Assembly (NCBI GenBank): GCA_964611435.1
Contig: CAZSXT010000009.1
Coordinates: 51,248 to 115,247, forward strand
Length of the DNA stretch: 64,000 nt
Reading direction: 5' to 3'
Origin: JAYPHU01 sp964611435
GTDB lineage: Bacteria > Pseudomonadota > Alphaproteobacteria > Rhodospirillales > UBA2165
Shown: positions 33,704-43,029 of the stretch, piece after piece
Layout of the letters: every line of letters starts with the position of its first letter
Numbering within the stretch: the stretch's first letter is position 1
Notes under the pieces: generated by a model
The model's input: only the letters and a program-made list of their open reading frames with translations
The model's database searches: none
What the model was told of the DNA's origin: nothing
Program-made: the position numbers and the translations under genes

Positions 33704-35032
33704 CTAGGCGTCCAACCGGTAAACGGTCCGGCCATCAATGACCGTGCGAAGAACCACGCCCTGGACAGGCCGCCCGTCGAACGGCGTGTTCTTCGCTTTG
33801 CTCACCAGCTCGTCGGCATCGACTTTCCAGCCCCGTTCCGGATCGAAGATCGTAAAGTCCGCTGGTTCACCCTTGGCCAGCCGGCCGGCCTTCAGCCCCA
33901 ACAGGTCTGCCGGGCGGCAGGTCACAAGGCTCAGCGCGTCCAGCAGGGAGAGATGCTCATTGTGGTAGAGTTCGAGGGTGACCGGCAGCAGAGTCTGAAG
34001 TCCGACACCGCCGAAGGCCGCCTGCATGAAGGGAAGACGCTTACTATCCTCATCATGTGGCGAATGATCACTGACAATGGCGTCGATGGTGCCGTCCTTG
34101 ATCGCTTCGATCACCGCCAGCCTGTCTGCCTCGCTACGGAGCGGCGGAGAAAGTTTGGCGAAAGTCCGGTATTCACCGACCGACGTTTCATTGAGCGCGA
34201 AGTAGGGCGGCGCCGTGTCACAAGTGATATTCAACCCCCGTGCCTTGGCCTTGCGGATCGCTTCAATGGCCTCCGATGTAGAGACATGGGCGAAATGCAG
34301 CCGCCCACCGGTCATTTCCGCCAGCCGGATATCCCGTTCCACCATGATGGTTTCCGCTGCCGGGGGAATGCCGGGCAGGCCCAGCCGCGTGGCGATCTCG
34401 CCGGCGTTCATGCCGCCGCCGGCCAGGCTGGGTTCTTCCGGATGTTGGATGATCAGCAGCCCGAAGGTGCTGGCATAGGTGAGCGCCCGGCGCATCACTT
34501 GGGCGTCGGCAATGGCTTTTTCGCCGTCGGTGAAGCCCAGAGCGCCGGCCTGGGCCAGGAGGCCCATTTCGGTCAGGTCTTTTCCTTCCAACCCGCGGGT
34601 AATGGCGGCGTAGGGGTAAATCTTGGCCAATCCGGTGAGGCGCGCGCGGCGGGCGACGAACTCGACCACCGGCATATCCTCGATTACCGGAAGCGTATTG
34701 GGCAGACAGACCATCGTGGTGACTCCGCCTGCGGTGGCTGCGCGGCCAGCGGATTCGATGGTGCCTTTGTATTCCTGTCCCGGTTCGCGAATTTGCATCC
34801 GCATATCGACAAGACCGGCCACCAGGCATTGGCCGCCACAATCGACGCTGGGGATATCCTCGGGCGGGCCGGATCTAAACAGGTGAGGGCCAAAATCTTC
34901 GATAACCTCGCCATCGGTCAGAACCGCGCCCTTTACGTCCAGGCCGGTCGCCGGGTCGAGGAGCCGCGCATTGACATAGGCCCTTTGGCCCAGATTTGCG
35001 TCCGGCCGGGCCGCTGTCCAGATACCATTCAT
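33704..35032 (-). CDS. Dihydroorotase-like protein lacking the HxH metal motif (pseudo-dihydroorotase)
   Basis: 442 residues with the overall sequence of class I dihydroorotases: DMRMQIREPG after strand 1, GGVTTMVCLPNT, HFAHVSTSEAIEAI, IVSDHSPHDEDSK, and a C-terminal GEPADFTIFDPE. The paired histidines of the metal-binding HxH are replaced by Arg78 and Gln80. Other ligands (the histidines of IIQHPEE and HFAHVST, and the Asp of SDHSPH) remain. In Pseudomonas a similar non-catalytic PyrC' assembles with aspartate carbamoyltransferase, and pyrB lies 13 bases upstream here. I therefore expect a structural partner of PyrB, with active dihydroorotase encoded elsewhere. Confidence 0.85.
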   Translation of the reverse strand: MNGIWTAARPDANLGQRAYVNARLLDPATGLDVKGAVLTDGEVIEDFGPHLFRSGPPEDIPSVDCGGQCLVAGLVDMRMQIREPGQEYKGTIESAGRAATAGGVTTMVCLPNTLPVIEDMPVVEFVARRARLTGLAKIYPYAAITRGLEGKDLTEMGLLAQAGALGFTDGEKAIADAQVMRRALTYASTFGLLIIQHPEEPSLAGGGMNAGEIATRLGLPGIPPAAETIMVERDIRLAEMTGGRLHFAHVSTSEAIEAIRKAKARGLNITCDTAPPYFALNETSVGEYRTFAKLSPPLRSEADRLAVIEAIKDGTIDAIVSDHSPHDEDSKRLPFMQAAFGGVGLQTLLPVTLELYHNEHLSLLDALSLVTCRPADLLGLKAGRLAKGEPADFTIFDPERGWKVDADELVSKAKNTPFDGRPVQGVVLRTVIDGRTVYRLDA

Positions 35033-35045
35033 CGCCGGGCCCCCA

Positions 35046-36014
35046 TCAAAGATTCCTCATCTGTTCGTCGTGGAGATTCGTGGCGAGAATCTCCAGGCAG
35101 GCCATGCGGACCGCGACGCCCATTTCCACCTGCTCGCGGATGACACTGCGGCTGAAATCATCCGCGACCACCGAATCAATTTCCACCCCTCGGTTGGCCG
35201 GGCCCGGATGCATGATCAGGGCGTCCGGTTTGGCCTGGGATAATTTGTCGTAGTCGAGACCGAAGAACAAAAAGTACTCCCGGATAGAGGGGATGAAATT
35301 GCCGTCCATGCGCTCATTCTGCAGACGAAGCATCATGACGATATCGCAATCTTTGAGACCTTCCTTCATATCGGTGAAGACCTCGACCCCCATATTTTCG
35401 ATACCACTTGGCAGCAAAGTTTTGGGGGCGACGACCCGCACCCGAGCGCCCATGGTCATAAGAAGCAGAATGTTGGAACGCGCAACCCGGCTGTGCAGGA
35501 TGTCGCCGCAGATGGCGATCAATAGACCCTCCAGCCGGCCCCGCCGGCGCCGGATGGTCAGCGCATCCAGGAGAGCCTGGGTGGGATGCTCGTGACTGCC
35601 GTCTCCGGCATTAATCACCGAGCAATTCACTTTCTCGGACAAGAGCTGGGTCGCGCCGCTATCGCCGTGCCGGACCACCAGAATGTCCGGATGCATGGCG
35701 TTGAGCGTCATCGCGGTGTCGATCAACGTCTCACCCTTTTTTACCGCGCTGGTGGCGACCGCCATATTGATAACATCAGCGCCCAGCCGTTTGCCGGCGA
35801 GCTCGAACGAGGTCAAGGTGCGGGTCGAATTTTCGAAGAAGAGGTTGATGATGGTGCGGCCGCGAAGAATATCGGTCTTCTTATCCGCCTGACGGTTTTG
35901 ATCTACATACTCCTCGGCCTTATCGAGGAGTAATGTAATCTCTTGTTCAGAAAGCCCCTCGATGCCCAGAATATGGCGGTGGGGAAAGTCAAAAGTTACC
36001 GATTTGTCGGCCAT
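35046..36014 (-). CDS. pyrB: Aspartate carbamoyltransferase catalytic subunit
   Basis: 322 residues. It joins carbamoyl phosphate and aspartate in the second step of pyrimidine synthesis. The carbamoyl-phosphate loop is FFENSTRTLTSFELAGKRLGAD; the mobile-loop region is TSAVKKGETLIDT. HPTQALLDALTIRRRRG and the aspartate-binding MLRLQNERM and MHPGPANRGVEIDSVV are also seen. There is no pyrI regulatory gene. The next gene is the pseudo-dihydroorotase, consistent with the class of ATCase that needs PyrC' for assembly. Confidence 0.97.
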   Translation of the reverse strand: MADKSVTFDFPHRHILGIEGLSEQEITLLLDKAEEYVDQNRQADKKTDILRGRTIINLFFENSTRTLTSFELAGKRLGADVINMAVATSAVKKGETLIDTAMTLNAMHPDILVVRHGDSGATQLLSEKVNCSVINAGDGSHEHPTQALLDALTIRRRRGRLEGLLIAICGDILHSRVARSNILLLMTMGARVRVVAPKTLLPSGIENMGVEVFTDMKEGLKDCDIVMMLRLQNERMDGNFIPSIREYFLFFGLDYDKLSQAKPDALIMHPGPANRGVEIDSVVADDFSRSVIREQVEMGVAVRMACLEILATNLHDEQMRNL

Positions 36015-36196
36015 AAAGCGGCAATATAGGGACGCGCCTGAAATTGGGCAAGCGGAACCGCATCACGGAGAAATTTTCAAGAAATGCCTTTAAATCCGAA
36101 CAAGTAACCTCATATAACAAGTGGGTGCTTACGAGTGGAGCGAATCGTGAAATATCCCGGATTTCCAAGGGTGTCGTATGAGATTAAGACGTAGAC

Positions 36197-38221
36197 ATGG
36201 ATGGCCGGCAAATTGAACCAATTGTTGCAGAGACCGAATTGGTCATGGACGTGACATCCGACACGATCATCCAGGCGGTTCTGGATGCGTGTCCGGACAG
36301 TATTTTTGTGACCGATTCGAAAGGCGTGATCTTACAGGCGAACCGGCACGCCGCCGAGAGCCTGAATACAGAGATTGCCAAACTCACTGGTGTCGCCATC
36401 TTCGACAAGGTCCCCGCCGGCGCCACCGAGGTACTGCGGGCCCTATGCCAATCCGCTTTGGAAACGGGCGCGCCGGCGATGAAGGATGAGGAACGGGACG
36501 GCCGCTTCTACGAGACGCTGATCAAACCCCAGTCGTCCGGCGCTGAGACACTGCTGACTATCTATATCCGAAACATCACCAAACGCCGCCAGGCCGAATT
36601 GGATTTGGAGAAAGCCCGCGTTGAACTGGAGGTCCGGGTTACCGAACGAACGGCCGAGCTGACCCGTGAAGTTACCGAGCGCAAATTTATCGAGACGTCC
36701 CTCAAACAAAGTGAAGAGAGGCTCCGGGATATTACGTTGGCCGCCGCTGACCAGTTTTGGGAAACGGATACGGAGCTGCGGTATACGTTTGTCTCCCACC
36801 CCGAGGGTGATTTTTGGCGGGCAGGTGAAGATTTGCTGGGCAAGCAGCTATGGGGCGTGGCGCCCGAATGGCAGGATGAGGACGCCTGGGCCGAGATCAA
36901 ACTACTCACCGAACAGAGAAAGCCGATCCGGGATTTTCGTTTTCGGCGCAATCTCAAGGACTCCGATACCGGCGAAGGATTGCTGTATTTGAGAATTTCA
37001 GCGCGGCCCTTTTATGACGAAAATGGAAAGTTTCAGGGCTATCGCGGCACGACCTCGAATGAAACCGCCGAGATGATCGCCAAACTGAAGGCGGATGAGC
37101 TGTGGCAGCAGTTTGCCGAAGCGATGGAAAACCTGACGGAAGGATTTGTTCTCTGGAACGCGGACGAGGAACTGGTCTTCTGCAACAGTCAAGTTGTCAA
37201 CGATGCGCCGGAGGAGATGCGGCCCTATTTGGTGCCGGGCATATTGCGGAACAAATATCTGGAGCTCTACCGCCAGTGTGATGATATCACGGAACTGGAT
37301 GAAAGGCACCAGGACTGGTTCTCCATTCTTCTGGAGCCCGGCGCCGCATCGATCGCTGAGTTTAAACACGGTGATCGGTGGATCATGGTGCGCGGTCAAC
37401 GTCTGAAAAACGGCGCGCTGGCGGTTTTCCACTCGGATGTGACCGACCAGCGCAACAGGGAAGAGGAACTCACCAAGGCCCACGAAGCGGCGGAAATCGC
37501 CAACCGGACAAAGACCGAGTTCCTGGCAAATATGAGTCACGAACTGCGCTCGCCGCTGACGGCAATCCTCGGCTATTCAGAGGTTATGCAGGAAGGCACC
37601 TTCGGACCCATCGGCAATGAAAAGTACGAAGGCTACGTGGACAATATCCGTACCTCCGGCCTGCATCTGCAACAGTTGATCGATGATATTCTTGACGTGT
37701 CCGCCATTGAAGCCGGCAAATTGACCCTGCACGATGAAGCGGTCTCCATTCATCAAATTTTGGAATCGGTCCAGTTGATGATGGCGATCCGGATTGAGGA
37801 AGCTGGCCTGGAGATGGTGGCGGATCTACCGGACAGTTTACCCATGCTGCGGGCGGATGTCCGCCGGATTAAGCAGATTCTTATCAATCTGCTCTCCAAC
37901 GCTATCAAGTTTACGCCCGAAGAAGGGCTGATCACGTTGCGCGTCCGGCTTTCCGAGGATGGTGATCTCAAGATTGATGTATCGGATACGGGAATCGGCA
38001 TGGATGACGATGGTATCCTTGTAGCGCTCAGGAAGTTCGGCCAAGTGGACGGCTCTATGACCCGCGATCAGGAAGGCTCCGGTCTGGGGCTGCCGTTGAC
38101 CAAAGGCCTGATCGCCGCCCACGGCGGTTCCATGGAGATTACGAGTGCACCGGGACATGGAACCACGGTGACCGTTATTTTCCCCGCCGAACGGATGATT
38201 GATTTGCAAGAGGCCGTCTAA
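36197..38221 (+). CDS. Soluble three-PAS sensor histidine kinase
   Basis: 674 residues without membrane helices. PAS 1 covers about 25-120, followed by a coiled coil (about 125-165, KARVELEVRVTERTAELTREV). PAS 2/PAC covers about 170-295, and PAS 3 about 300-410. The HisKA domain has the phosphoacceptor His448 in FLANMSHELRSPLTAILGYSE. The HATPase domain has the N box (INLLSNAIKFTPEEG), G1 (DTGIGMD) and G2 (GSGLGLPLTKGLI). There is no receiver domain and no response-regulator gene beside it, so its partner is elsewhere. A cytoplasmic signal is expected. Its stop overlaps that of ruvX by four bases, tail to tail. Confidence 0.94.
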   Translation: MDGRQIEPIVAETELVMDVTSDTIIQAVLDACPDSIFVTDSKGVILQANRHAAESLNTEIAKLTGVAIFDKVPAGATEVLRALCQSALETGAPAMKDEERDGRFYETLIKPQSSGAETLLTIYIRNITKRRQAELDLEKARVELEVRVTERTAELTREVTERKFIETSLKQSEERLRDITLAAADQFWETDTELRYTFVSHPEGDFWRAGEDLLGKQLWGVAPEWQDEDAWAEIKLLTEQRKPIRDFRFRRNLKDSDTGEGLLYLRISARPFYDENGKFQGYRGTTSNETAEMIAKLKADELWQQFAEAMENLTEGFVLWNADEELVFCNSQVVNDAPEEMRPYLVPGILRNKYLELYRQCDDITELDERHQDWFSILLEPGAASIAEFKHGDRWIMVRGQRLKNGALAVFHSDVTDQRNREEELTKAHEAAEIANRTKTEFLANMSHELRSPLTAILGYSEVMQEGTFGPIGNEKYEGYVDNIRTSGLHLQQLIDDILDVSAIEAGKLTLHDEAVSIHQILESVQLMMAIRIEEAGLEMVADLPDSLPMLRADVRRIKQILINLLSNAIKFTPEEGLITLRVRLSEDGDLKIDVSDTGIGMDDDGILVALRKFGQVDGSMTRDQEGSGLGLPLTKGLIAAHGGSMEITSAPGHGTTVTVIFPAERMIDLQEAV

Positions 38222-38694
38222 CCGGCCGGCAAATTGCCCAGTGCGTCCAACGCACCTTGTAAAATGTAGGCGGCGGCCATTTTATCCACCACTTCGCCCC
38301 GGCGTTTCCGGCTCATATCCGCTTCATTCACCAGAAACCGTTCCACCGCCGACGTGGACAGCCGTTCATCCCAGAACGTGATCGGCAAATCGATCTCAGC
38401 GCCTAAATTGGTGGCAAACTGGCGGACCGATTGGCAAGCGGGACCTTCGGTTCCGTCCATGGAGACGGGTAGACCGATGACGATGCCGCCGGGGTCCCGC
38501 TTGGCAAGGATTTCCTTGAGCGAGATAATATCTTTGGAAAATTTCGTCCGCCGGATCGTATCAATGGAGGTAGCGACAGTACGTGCGGAATCTGAGACCG
38601 CCATGCCGATGGTCTTGGAGCCCACATCCAGCCCGACCAGCCGGCTGCCGTCCGCCACGGTTTCCCGGAATTCAGATAGTGTTTCGCAAATCAT
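38218..38694 (-). CDS. ruvX: Putative pre-16S rRNA nuclease / Holliday junction resolvase RuvX (YqgF)
   Basis: 158 residues of the YqgF family, with an RNase H-like fold. The catalytic acidic residues lie in LVGLDVGSKTIGMAVSDS, VIGLPVSMDGTEGP, WDERLSTSAVERFL and VDKMAAAYILQGALD. The E. coli protein completes 16S rRNA 5' maturation. The gene overlaps the TauE-type gene upstream by four bases and is translationally coupled to it. Confidence 0.94.
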   Translation of the reverse strand: MICETLSEFRETVADGSRLVGLDVGSKTIGMAVSDSARTVATSIDTIRRTKFSKDIISLKEILAKRDPGGIVIGLPVSMDGTEGPACQSVRQFATNLGAEIDLPITFWDERLSTSAVERFLVNEADMSRKRRGEVVDKMAAAYILQGALDALGNLPAG

Positions 38695-39458
38695 ATGAGT
38701 CCCGCCCCCATCAGGGATCGGACGATGATGTAGAGGCCAAGGAGTAAAAGCGAGACAAAAAATACTTTCCGGAATTTAACCTCGCCCAGGCGACTGCGGA
38801 TTCTCACCCCCACATACATCCCGGCAAAGGCAGGGATGAGCGCAATGCCGGAGAGTGTCATTAGGTCTTGGGAAATTAGCCCGTGTCCGCCGAGTCCCAC
38901 GCCCAGGGACAGCGACGCGACTGTGAACATGATGCCCATGGATTGGATGAAGGTGTTCTTGGAAAAGCCCAGGGACTGGAGATACATCACGCCGGGCACC
39001 ACAAAGGTCCCGGTGAGACCGGTCACCATCCCGGCGACGGCGCCGAGGGCGGGCGTTGCCGCCAGTTCCCATTTCTTCGGCATGACGAACTGCGGCGTGG
39101 CCAGACTAAGCCCGGCATAGGTGGCGGTGACCAGACCTAGTAGAGCCGGGAGAAGGGGCGAGGAAGAGCCCGCAAGGATGCCCGCGCCCAACCAGGTGCA
39201 CGCGAAGGCAATCAATATAAAGACCCAGGTGCGCCGAAGGATGTGAAAGAACGCGCCGCCCGTCATCGCCTGCACAATGTTGGTGAGAAGCGCCGGCAGC
39301 ACCAGGACGGCCATGGCCGGCTTCAGCCCGATGGTCGCCGTCAGCAGCGCCAGGGAAACGGTCGGCAGGCCAAGCCCGATCACGCCTTTGACCAGACCGG
39401 CGGCGACAAACACCGCACATGTAATAAGGATGGTTTCGAGCGCCAGCATGTCCGGCAT
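38691..39458 (-). CDS. TauE/SafE-family membrane exporter
   Basis: 255 residues with about seven to eight transmembrane helices. It shows the family's N-terminal repeat (ILITCAVFVAAGLVKGVIGLGLPTVSLALL) and the second repeat around GAVAGMVTGLTGTFVVPGVMYLQSLG. Members export sulfite, sulfoacetate or other organosulfur anions, but most are uncharacterised. It starts 24 bases after the nrdB stop and overlaps ruvX. Confidence 0.9.
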   Translation of the reverse strand: MPDMLALETILITCAVFVAAGLVKGVIGLGLPTVSLALLTATIGLKPAMAVLVLPALLTNIVQAMTGGAFFHILRRTWVFILIAFACTWLGAGILAGSSSPLLPALLGLVTATYAGLSLATPQFVMPKKWELAATPALGAVAGMVTGLTGTFVVPGVMYLQSLGFSKNTFIQSMGIMFTVASLSLGVGLGGHGLISQDLMTLSGIALIPAFAGMYVGVRIRSRLGEVKFRKVFFVSLLLLGLYIIVRSLMGAGLI

Positions 39459-39482
39459 AGTGCCGATTTTAACGGGACTTGC

Positions 39483-40442
39483 CTAGTCGAACGCCTCCGC
39501 CCAGGTGCCTTGGGTGGCGGCTTTGGAATATTCCGTGGCCCGGTTTTCGAAAAAGTTGGTGTGTTCCACCGCGTTCAGCATGGTGTCCAGCCAGGGCAGG
39601 GGATGCGTTTCCACATGATAGATCGGCTGCAGGCCCAGTTGAGACAGCCGCCGGTCAGCGATGTAGCGGATATAGGCCTTCACATCCTCGGCGGCGAGTC
39701 CTTCGACCGCGCCCAGCTCGAATGCAAGATCAACGAACGCATCCTCGTGGGTTACAATGGTCTCGCAGGCCTTGTAGATGTCCCGTTGGAACTCCTGGGT
39801 CCAGATTTCCGGGTTTTCGGAAACAAACGTCCGGAACAGCCGGATGATCGACGCACAGTGCAGGCTCTCGTCCCGCACCGACCAGGTCACAATCTGGCCC
39901 ATGCCCTTCATCTTGTTGAAGCGCGGGAAATTCAGCAGGATTGCGAAGGTGGCGAACAGCTGTAGTCCCTCGGTGAAGCCGCCAAACACGGCCAGGGTTT
40001 TGGCGATATCTTCCTTGGTGCCAACCCCAAACTCCTGCATGTAATCGTACTTATCCTTCATCTCCTTGTATTCGAGGAAGGCCGAATACTCCGCCTGGGG
40101 CATACCAATTGTGTCCAGCAAATGCGAATAGGCGGCGATGTGCACAGTCTCGATATTGGAGAAGGCGGCCAACATCATCTGCACTTCGGTCGGTTTAAAG
40201 ACCTGGGCGTAGTGCTTCATGTAGCAATTATTGACCTCGATATCCGATTGGGTGAAGAACCGGAAAATCTGGGTCATCAGATGCCGTTCGCTTTCGCTCA
40301 GCTTGTTGTGCCAATCCTTGACGTCGTCGGCCAACGGCACTTCTTCCGGCAGCCAGTGGACCTGCTGTTGGATCAGCCAGGCGTCATAGCACCAGGGATA
40401 GGAAAACGGCTTATAAACGGGACTGGCATCCAATAACGACAT
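39483..40442 (-). CDS. nrdB: Ribonucleoside-diphosphate reductase class Ia, beta subunit
   Basis: 319 residues. The iron ligands and radical tyrosine are visible: DIEVNNCYMKHYAQ, AFSNIETVHIAAYSHLLD (radical Tyr105) and TWSVRDESLHCASI. The C-terminus (WAEAF) is the tail that docks onto the alpha subunit. It forms the diferric-tyrosyl radical used by NrdA. It follows nrdA after 39 bases. Confidence 0.97.
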   Translation of the reverse strand: MSLLDASPVYKPFSYPWCYDAWLIQQQVHWLPEEVPLADDVKDWHNKLSESERHLMTQIFRFFTQSDIEVNNCYMKHYAQVFKPTEVQMMLAAFSNIETVHIAAYSHLLDTIGMPQAEYSAFLEYKEMKDKYDYMQEFGVGTKEDIAKTLAVFGGFTEGLQLFATFAILLNFPRFNKMKGMGQIVTWSVRDESLHCASIIRLFRTFVSENPEIWTQEFQRDIYKACETIVTHEDAFVDLAFELGAVEGLAAEDVKAYIRYIADRRLSQLGLQPIYHVETHPLPWLDTMLNAVEHTNFFENRATEYSKAATQGTWAEAFD

Positions 40443-40481
40443 TTTGTTCCTCTCCGGTATTTTTTTGCCGGTAGTTCCCGC

Positions 40482-42371
40482 CTACTGGCAGGCGAGACAT
40501 TCCTCGTAATCTGTTGTTTCGCCGGTCTCGCTGACCGGGTGCGCCACCATGGGCAGTTCTTCCGACGGCACGCTGGGCAGCGGCATGGCGGTGTTTTCCG
40601 CCGCCTTATCGGCCCCGGCTGCCGCTGGTTCCTTGGTAGAGACATCCTCGGCCCGCTGGATAGATTTGGAGCGGCAGTAATAAAGGCTCTTCATGCCTTT
40701 CTTCCAGGCCATCAGGTGGATTTGATGCAAATCCCGCTTATGCACGTCGGCCGGAAGGAAGACGTTCACCGATTGAGACTGATCGATATAAGGCGTGCGA
40801 TCACCCGCGAGTTCGATGACCCAGCGTTGATCCAGTTCGAAAGCCGTTTTGAACACGGCCTTTTCATCATCGCTCAGGAAATCCAGGTGCTGGACCGACC
40901 CCTGGTTGACGGTGATCGAGGTCCATGTCTCCTCAGTGTCCTTACCTTTCTCCGCCAGTAGTTTCTGCAGATGCTTGTTGCGGACATTGAAGGAGCCGGA
41001 CAGCGTCTTGTGGGTGTAACTGTTGCCGCTGATCGGCTCGATCCCCGGCGAGGCGCCGCCGCAGATGATGGAAATGCTGGCGGTTGGTGCGATGGCCGTC
41101 TTGTTGGAAAACCGTTCCGTGATGCCGTAATCCTCGGCATCCGGGCAGGCGCCCCGTTCCTCCGCCAGAACCTGCGAGGCGGCGTCGACGCCGGCCTTGA
41201 TATGGCGGAAAACTCTCAGGTTCCAGGCCTTCGCCATCGCGGATTCGAACGGTACGTTGTTGGCTTGGAAGAAAGAATGCAGTCCCATGACGCCGAGACC
41301 CACCGAACGCTCCCGCGTGGCGGAATACTTTGCACGGGACATACTGTCCGGCGCATTGTCGATAAAGTCCTGAAGCACATTGTCCAGGAACCGCATGACA
41401 TCCTCGATAAAGGTCGGGTGGTCTTGCCATTCGTGGAAGGTTTCCAGGTTCAGCGACGACAGGCAGCAAACGGCGGTGCGTTCATTGCCCAAATGGTCGA
41501 TGCCGGTCGGCAGGGTGATTTCGCTGCAAAGGTTCGAGGTCTTCACCTGCAATCCGGCCAATTTCTGATGTTCCGGCAGGGAGCGGTTCACCTGATCAGA
41601 GAACACAATATAAGGTTCGCCCACTTCGACCCGCGCGGTAAGGATGCGAATCCAGAGGTCCCGCGCATTCACCTTGCGGATCGGCGCCAGATCCTTGGGC
41701 GACAAGAGCGCCCATTCCTCGTCATTGACCACGGCCCGCATGAAGGCGTCGGACAACAGCACACCATGATGCAGGTTGGGCGCCTTTCGGTTTGGATCGC
41801 CACCGGTGGGGCGGCGGATTTCGATGAACTCTTCAATCTCCGGGTGGGTGACCGGCAGATAGACCGCCGCCGAGCCGCGGCGCAGCGAACCTTGGCTGAT
41901 GGCCAGGGTCAGGGAGTCCATTACCCGGATGAACGGAATGACGCCCGAGGTCTTGCCGGACACGCCGACTTTTTCACCGATGGAACGTAAGTTCCCCCAG
42001 TAAGACCCGATGCCGCCGCCGGAGGACGCCAGCCAGACGTTTTCGGTCCACAGCCCGACGATGCCGTCAAGGCTGTCGGTGCTTTCGTTCAAGAAGCAGG
42101 AAATCGGCAGGCCCCGTTCGGCGCCCCCGTTGGACAGGACAGGCGTCGCCGCCATAAACCACTGATTACTGAGATAGTCGTAAATGCGCTGAGCATGTTC
42201 ATCGTCGTCGCCGTAGGTGCTGGCGACGCGGGCAAACAAATCCTGAAAATCCTCGCCGGGCAAGAGGTATCGGTCTTCCAAGGTCGCTTTGCCGAAATCG
42301 GTCAGCTTACTGTCTCGGGACTTATCTGTTTCGACCTGCGGACCTTTTGTTGTTTGTATTGAATCAAGCAC
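40482..42371 (-). CDS. nrdA: Ribonucleoside-diphosphate reductase class Ia, alpha subunit (no N-terminal ATP cone)
   Basis: 629 residues. Active-site features are the redox cysteine in SNLCSEITLP, the cluster NVFLPADVHKRDLHQIHLMAWKKGMKSLYYCRS with the radical-transfer tyrosines, and the C-terminal shuttle cysteines in EECLACQ. The sequence enters the catalytic barrel soon after residue 25, so the ATP cone that turns E. coli NrdA on and off with ATP/dATP is absent. Overall activity must then be controlled another way, for example transcriptionally. A candidate NrdR box lies 340 bases upstream at 42711-42726. Confidence 0.96.
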   Translation of the reverse strand: MLDSIQTTKGPQVETDKSRDSKLTDFGKATLEDRYLLPGEDFQDLFARVASTYGDDDEHAQRIYDYLSNQWFMAATPVLSNGGAERGLPISCFLNESTDSLDGIVGLWTENVWLASSGGGIGSYWGNLRSIGEKVGVSGKTSGVIPFIRVMDSLTLAISQGSLRRGSAAVYLPVTHPEIEEFIEIRRPTGGDPNRKAPNLHHGVLLSDAFMRAVVNDEEWALLSPKDLAPIRKVNARDLWIRILTARVEVGEPYIVFSDQVNRSLPEHQKLAGLQVKTSNLCSEITLPTGIDHLGNERTAVCCLSSLNLETFHEWQDHPTFIEDVMRFLDNVLQDFIDNAPDSMSRAKYSATRERSVGLGVMGLHSFFQANNVPFESAMAKAWNLRVFRHIKAGVDAASQVLAEERGACPDAEDYGITERFSNKTAIAPTASISIICGGASPGIEPISGNSYTHKTLSGSFNVRNKHLQKLLAEKGKDTEETWTSITVNQGSVQHLDFLSDDEKAVFKTAFELDQRWVIELAGDRTPYIDQSQSVNVFLPADVHKRDLHQIHLMAWKKGMKSLYYCRSKSIQRAEDVSTKEPAAAGADKAAENTAMPLPSVPSEELPMVAHPVSETGETTDYEECLACQ

Positions 42372-43029
42372 GTGTGGCCTCCGTTATTTTGCTCAGAGCA
42401 GTCAATGGCCGGCAGAACTCACCGGGTTTACCGGGTTTCCAAACAACGGTCCGGGATTAAATCCCAAAGCCGTCCCCCGTTCGGAAACCGGCGATGTTCA
42501 GGCCTCAACCAAGGCGGTGAAACACAAGATTTTGGCGGTCCAAAAGCGCTCCGGCGCTATTCCGCGAGTTGGCAAGTGCGCGGATATATGGCCGAAAAGT
42601 CGCCTAATTTGGCCGGCGAGGCCGGATATTTGCCGAAAATTAGCGAAAATTTTCGTCTGGCCGGCTTCCCCCAAAACCCCCTGTATGTACCCATATGGGG
42701 CCTAAACACCTACAAGATATAGTATGAAAATTTAATTTTCGGTCAATAGGTTGTTATCAACAGAAGTCAATTTTTATGGGGACAAGGTTGTGGAGAAGTG
42801 CGGTTTCGCGGTTTTTTGCGGATTCAACGATGAGGGGCATTCCCCCAAGCTCATCTTGAATAGGGTGTTCGAAGCCGATTTGGACTGATTTGATCGCCCA
42901 TAGGTCGGTAGAACGAGAGAATCGGCCTCAAAATCGCTTGAAAATCGTCTGCCGGGTGCTAGGTTCCGCGGCGTTCCGGTGGCGCGGTCTCGGACCGGCC
43001 GGGCATCATCCGAAAAAGAGTGTACTTTC
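42372..43029. other. Long intergenic region between nrdA and gatC
   Basis: About 660 bases without a convincing gene; small open frames here lack family resemblance. Visible items are the NrdR-box-like site at 42711-42726, a perfect palindrome CGAAAATTTTCG at 42644-42655 with CGAAAATT repeated ten bases earlier (42634-42641), and an AT-rich stretch at 42700-42780. The AT-rich stretch is the most likely place for the nrdA promoter (leftward) and the gatC promoter (rightward). That would give nrdAB an untranslated leader of about 300 bases. Confidence 0.5.
42711..42726 (-). promoter_or_regulatory. Candidate NrdR box upstream of nrdAB
   Basis: Read on the minus strand this is CATACTATATCTTGTA, which agrees well with the NrdR consensus ACACTATATCTAGTGT over the core ACTATATCTNGT. 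NrdR normally binds two boxes about 31 bases apart; I see no good second copy at that distance on either side. With nrdAB the only reductase genes nearby, repression by NrdR-ATP/dATP is a fair inference. Confidence 0.5.

Noticed and set aside
33653..35143. A 496-codon open frame on the plus strand
   Set aside because: It is the antisense shadow of the dihydroorotase-like gene and part of pyrB; it has no family resemblance and a composition typical of GC-rich reverse frames.
42289..42722. Two overlapping small frames upstream of nrdA
   Set aside because: They read through the region of short repeats and the candidate NrdR box, with no start context or homology.
42753..42761. TTATCAACA as a DnaA box
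   Set aside because: It differs from the TTATNCACA consensus at a conserved position and stands alone; no origin features surround it.
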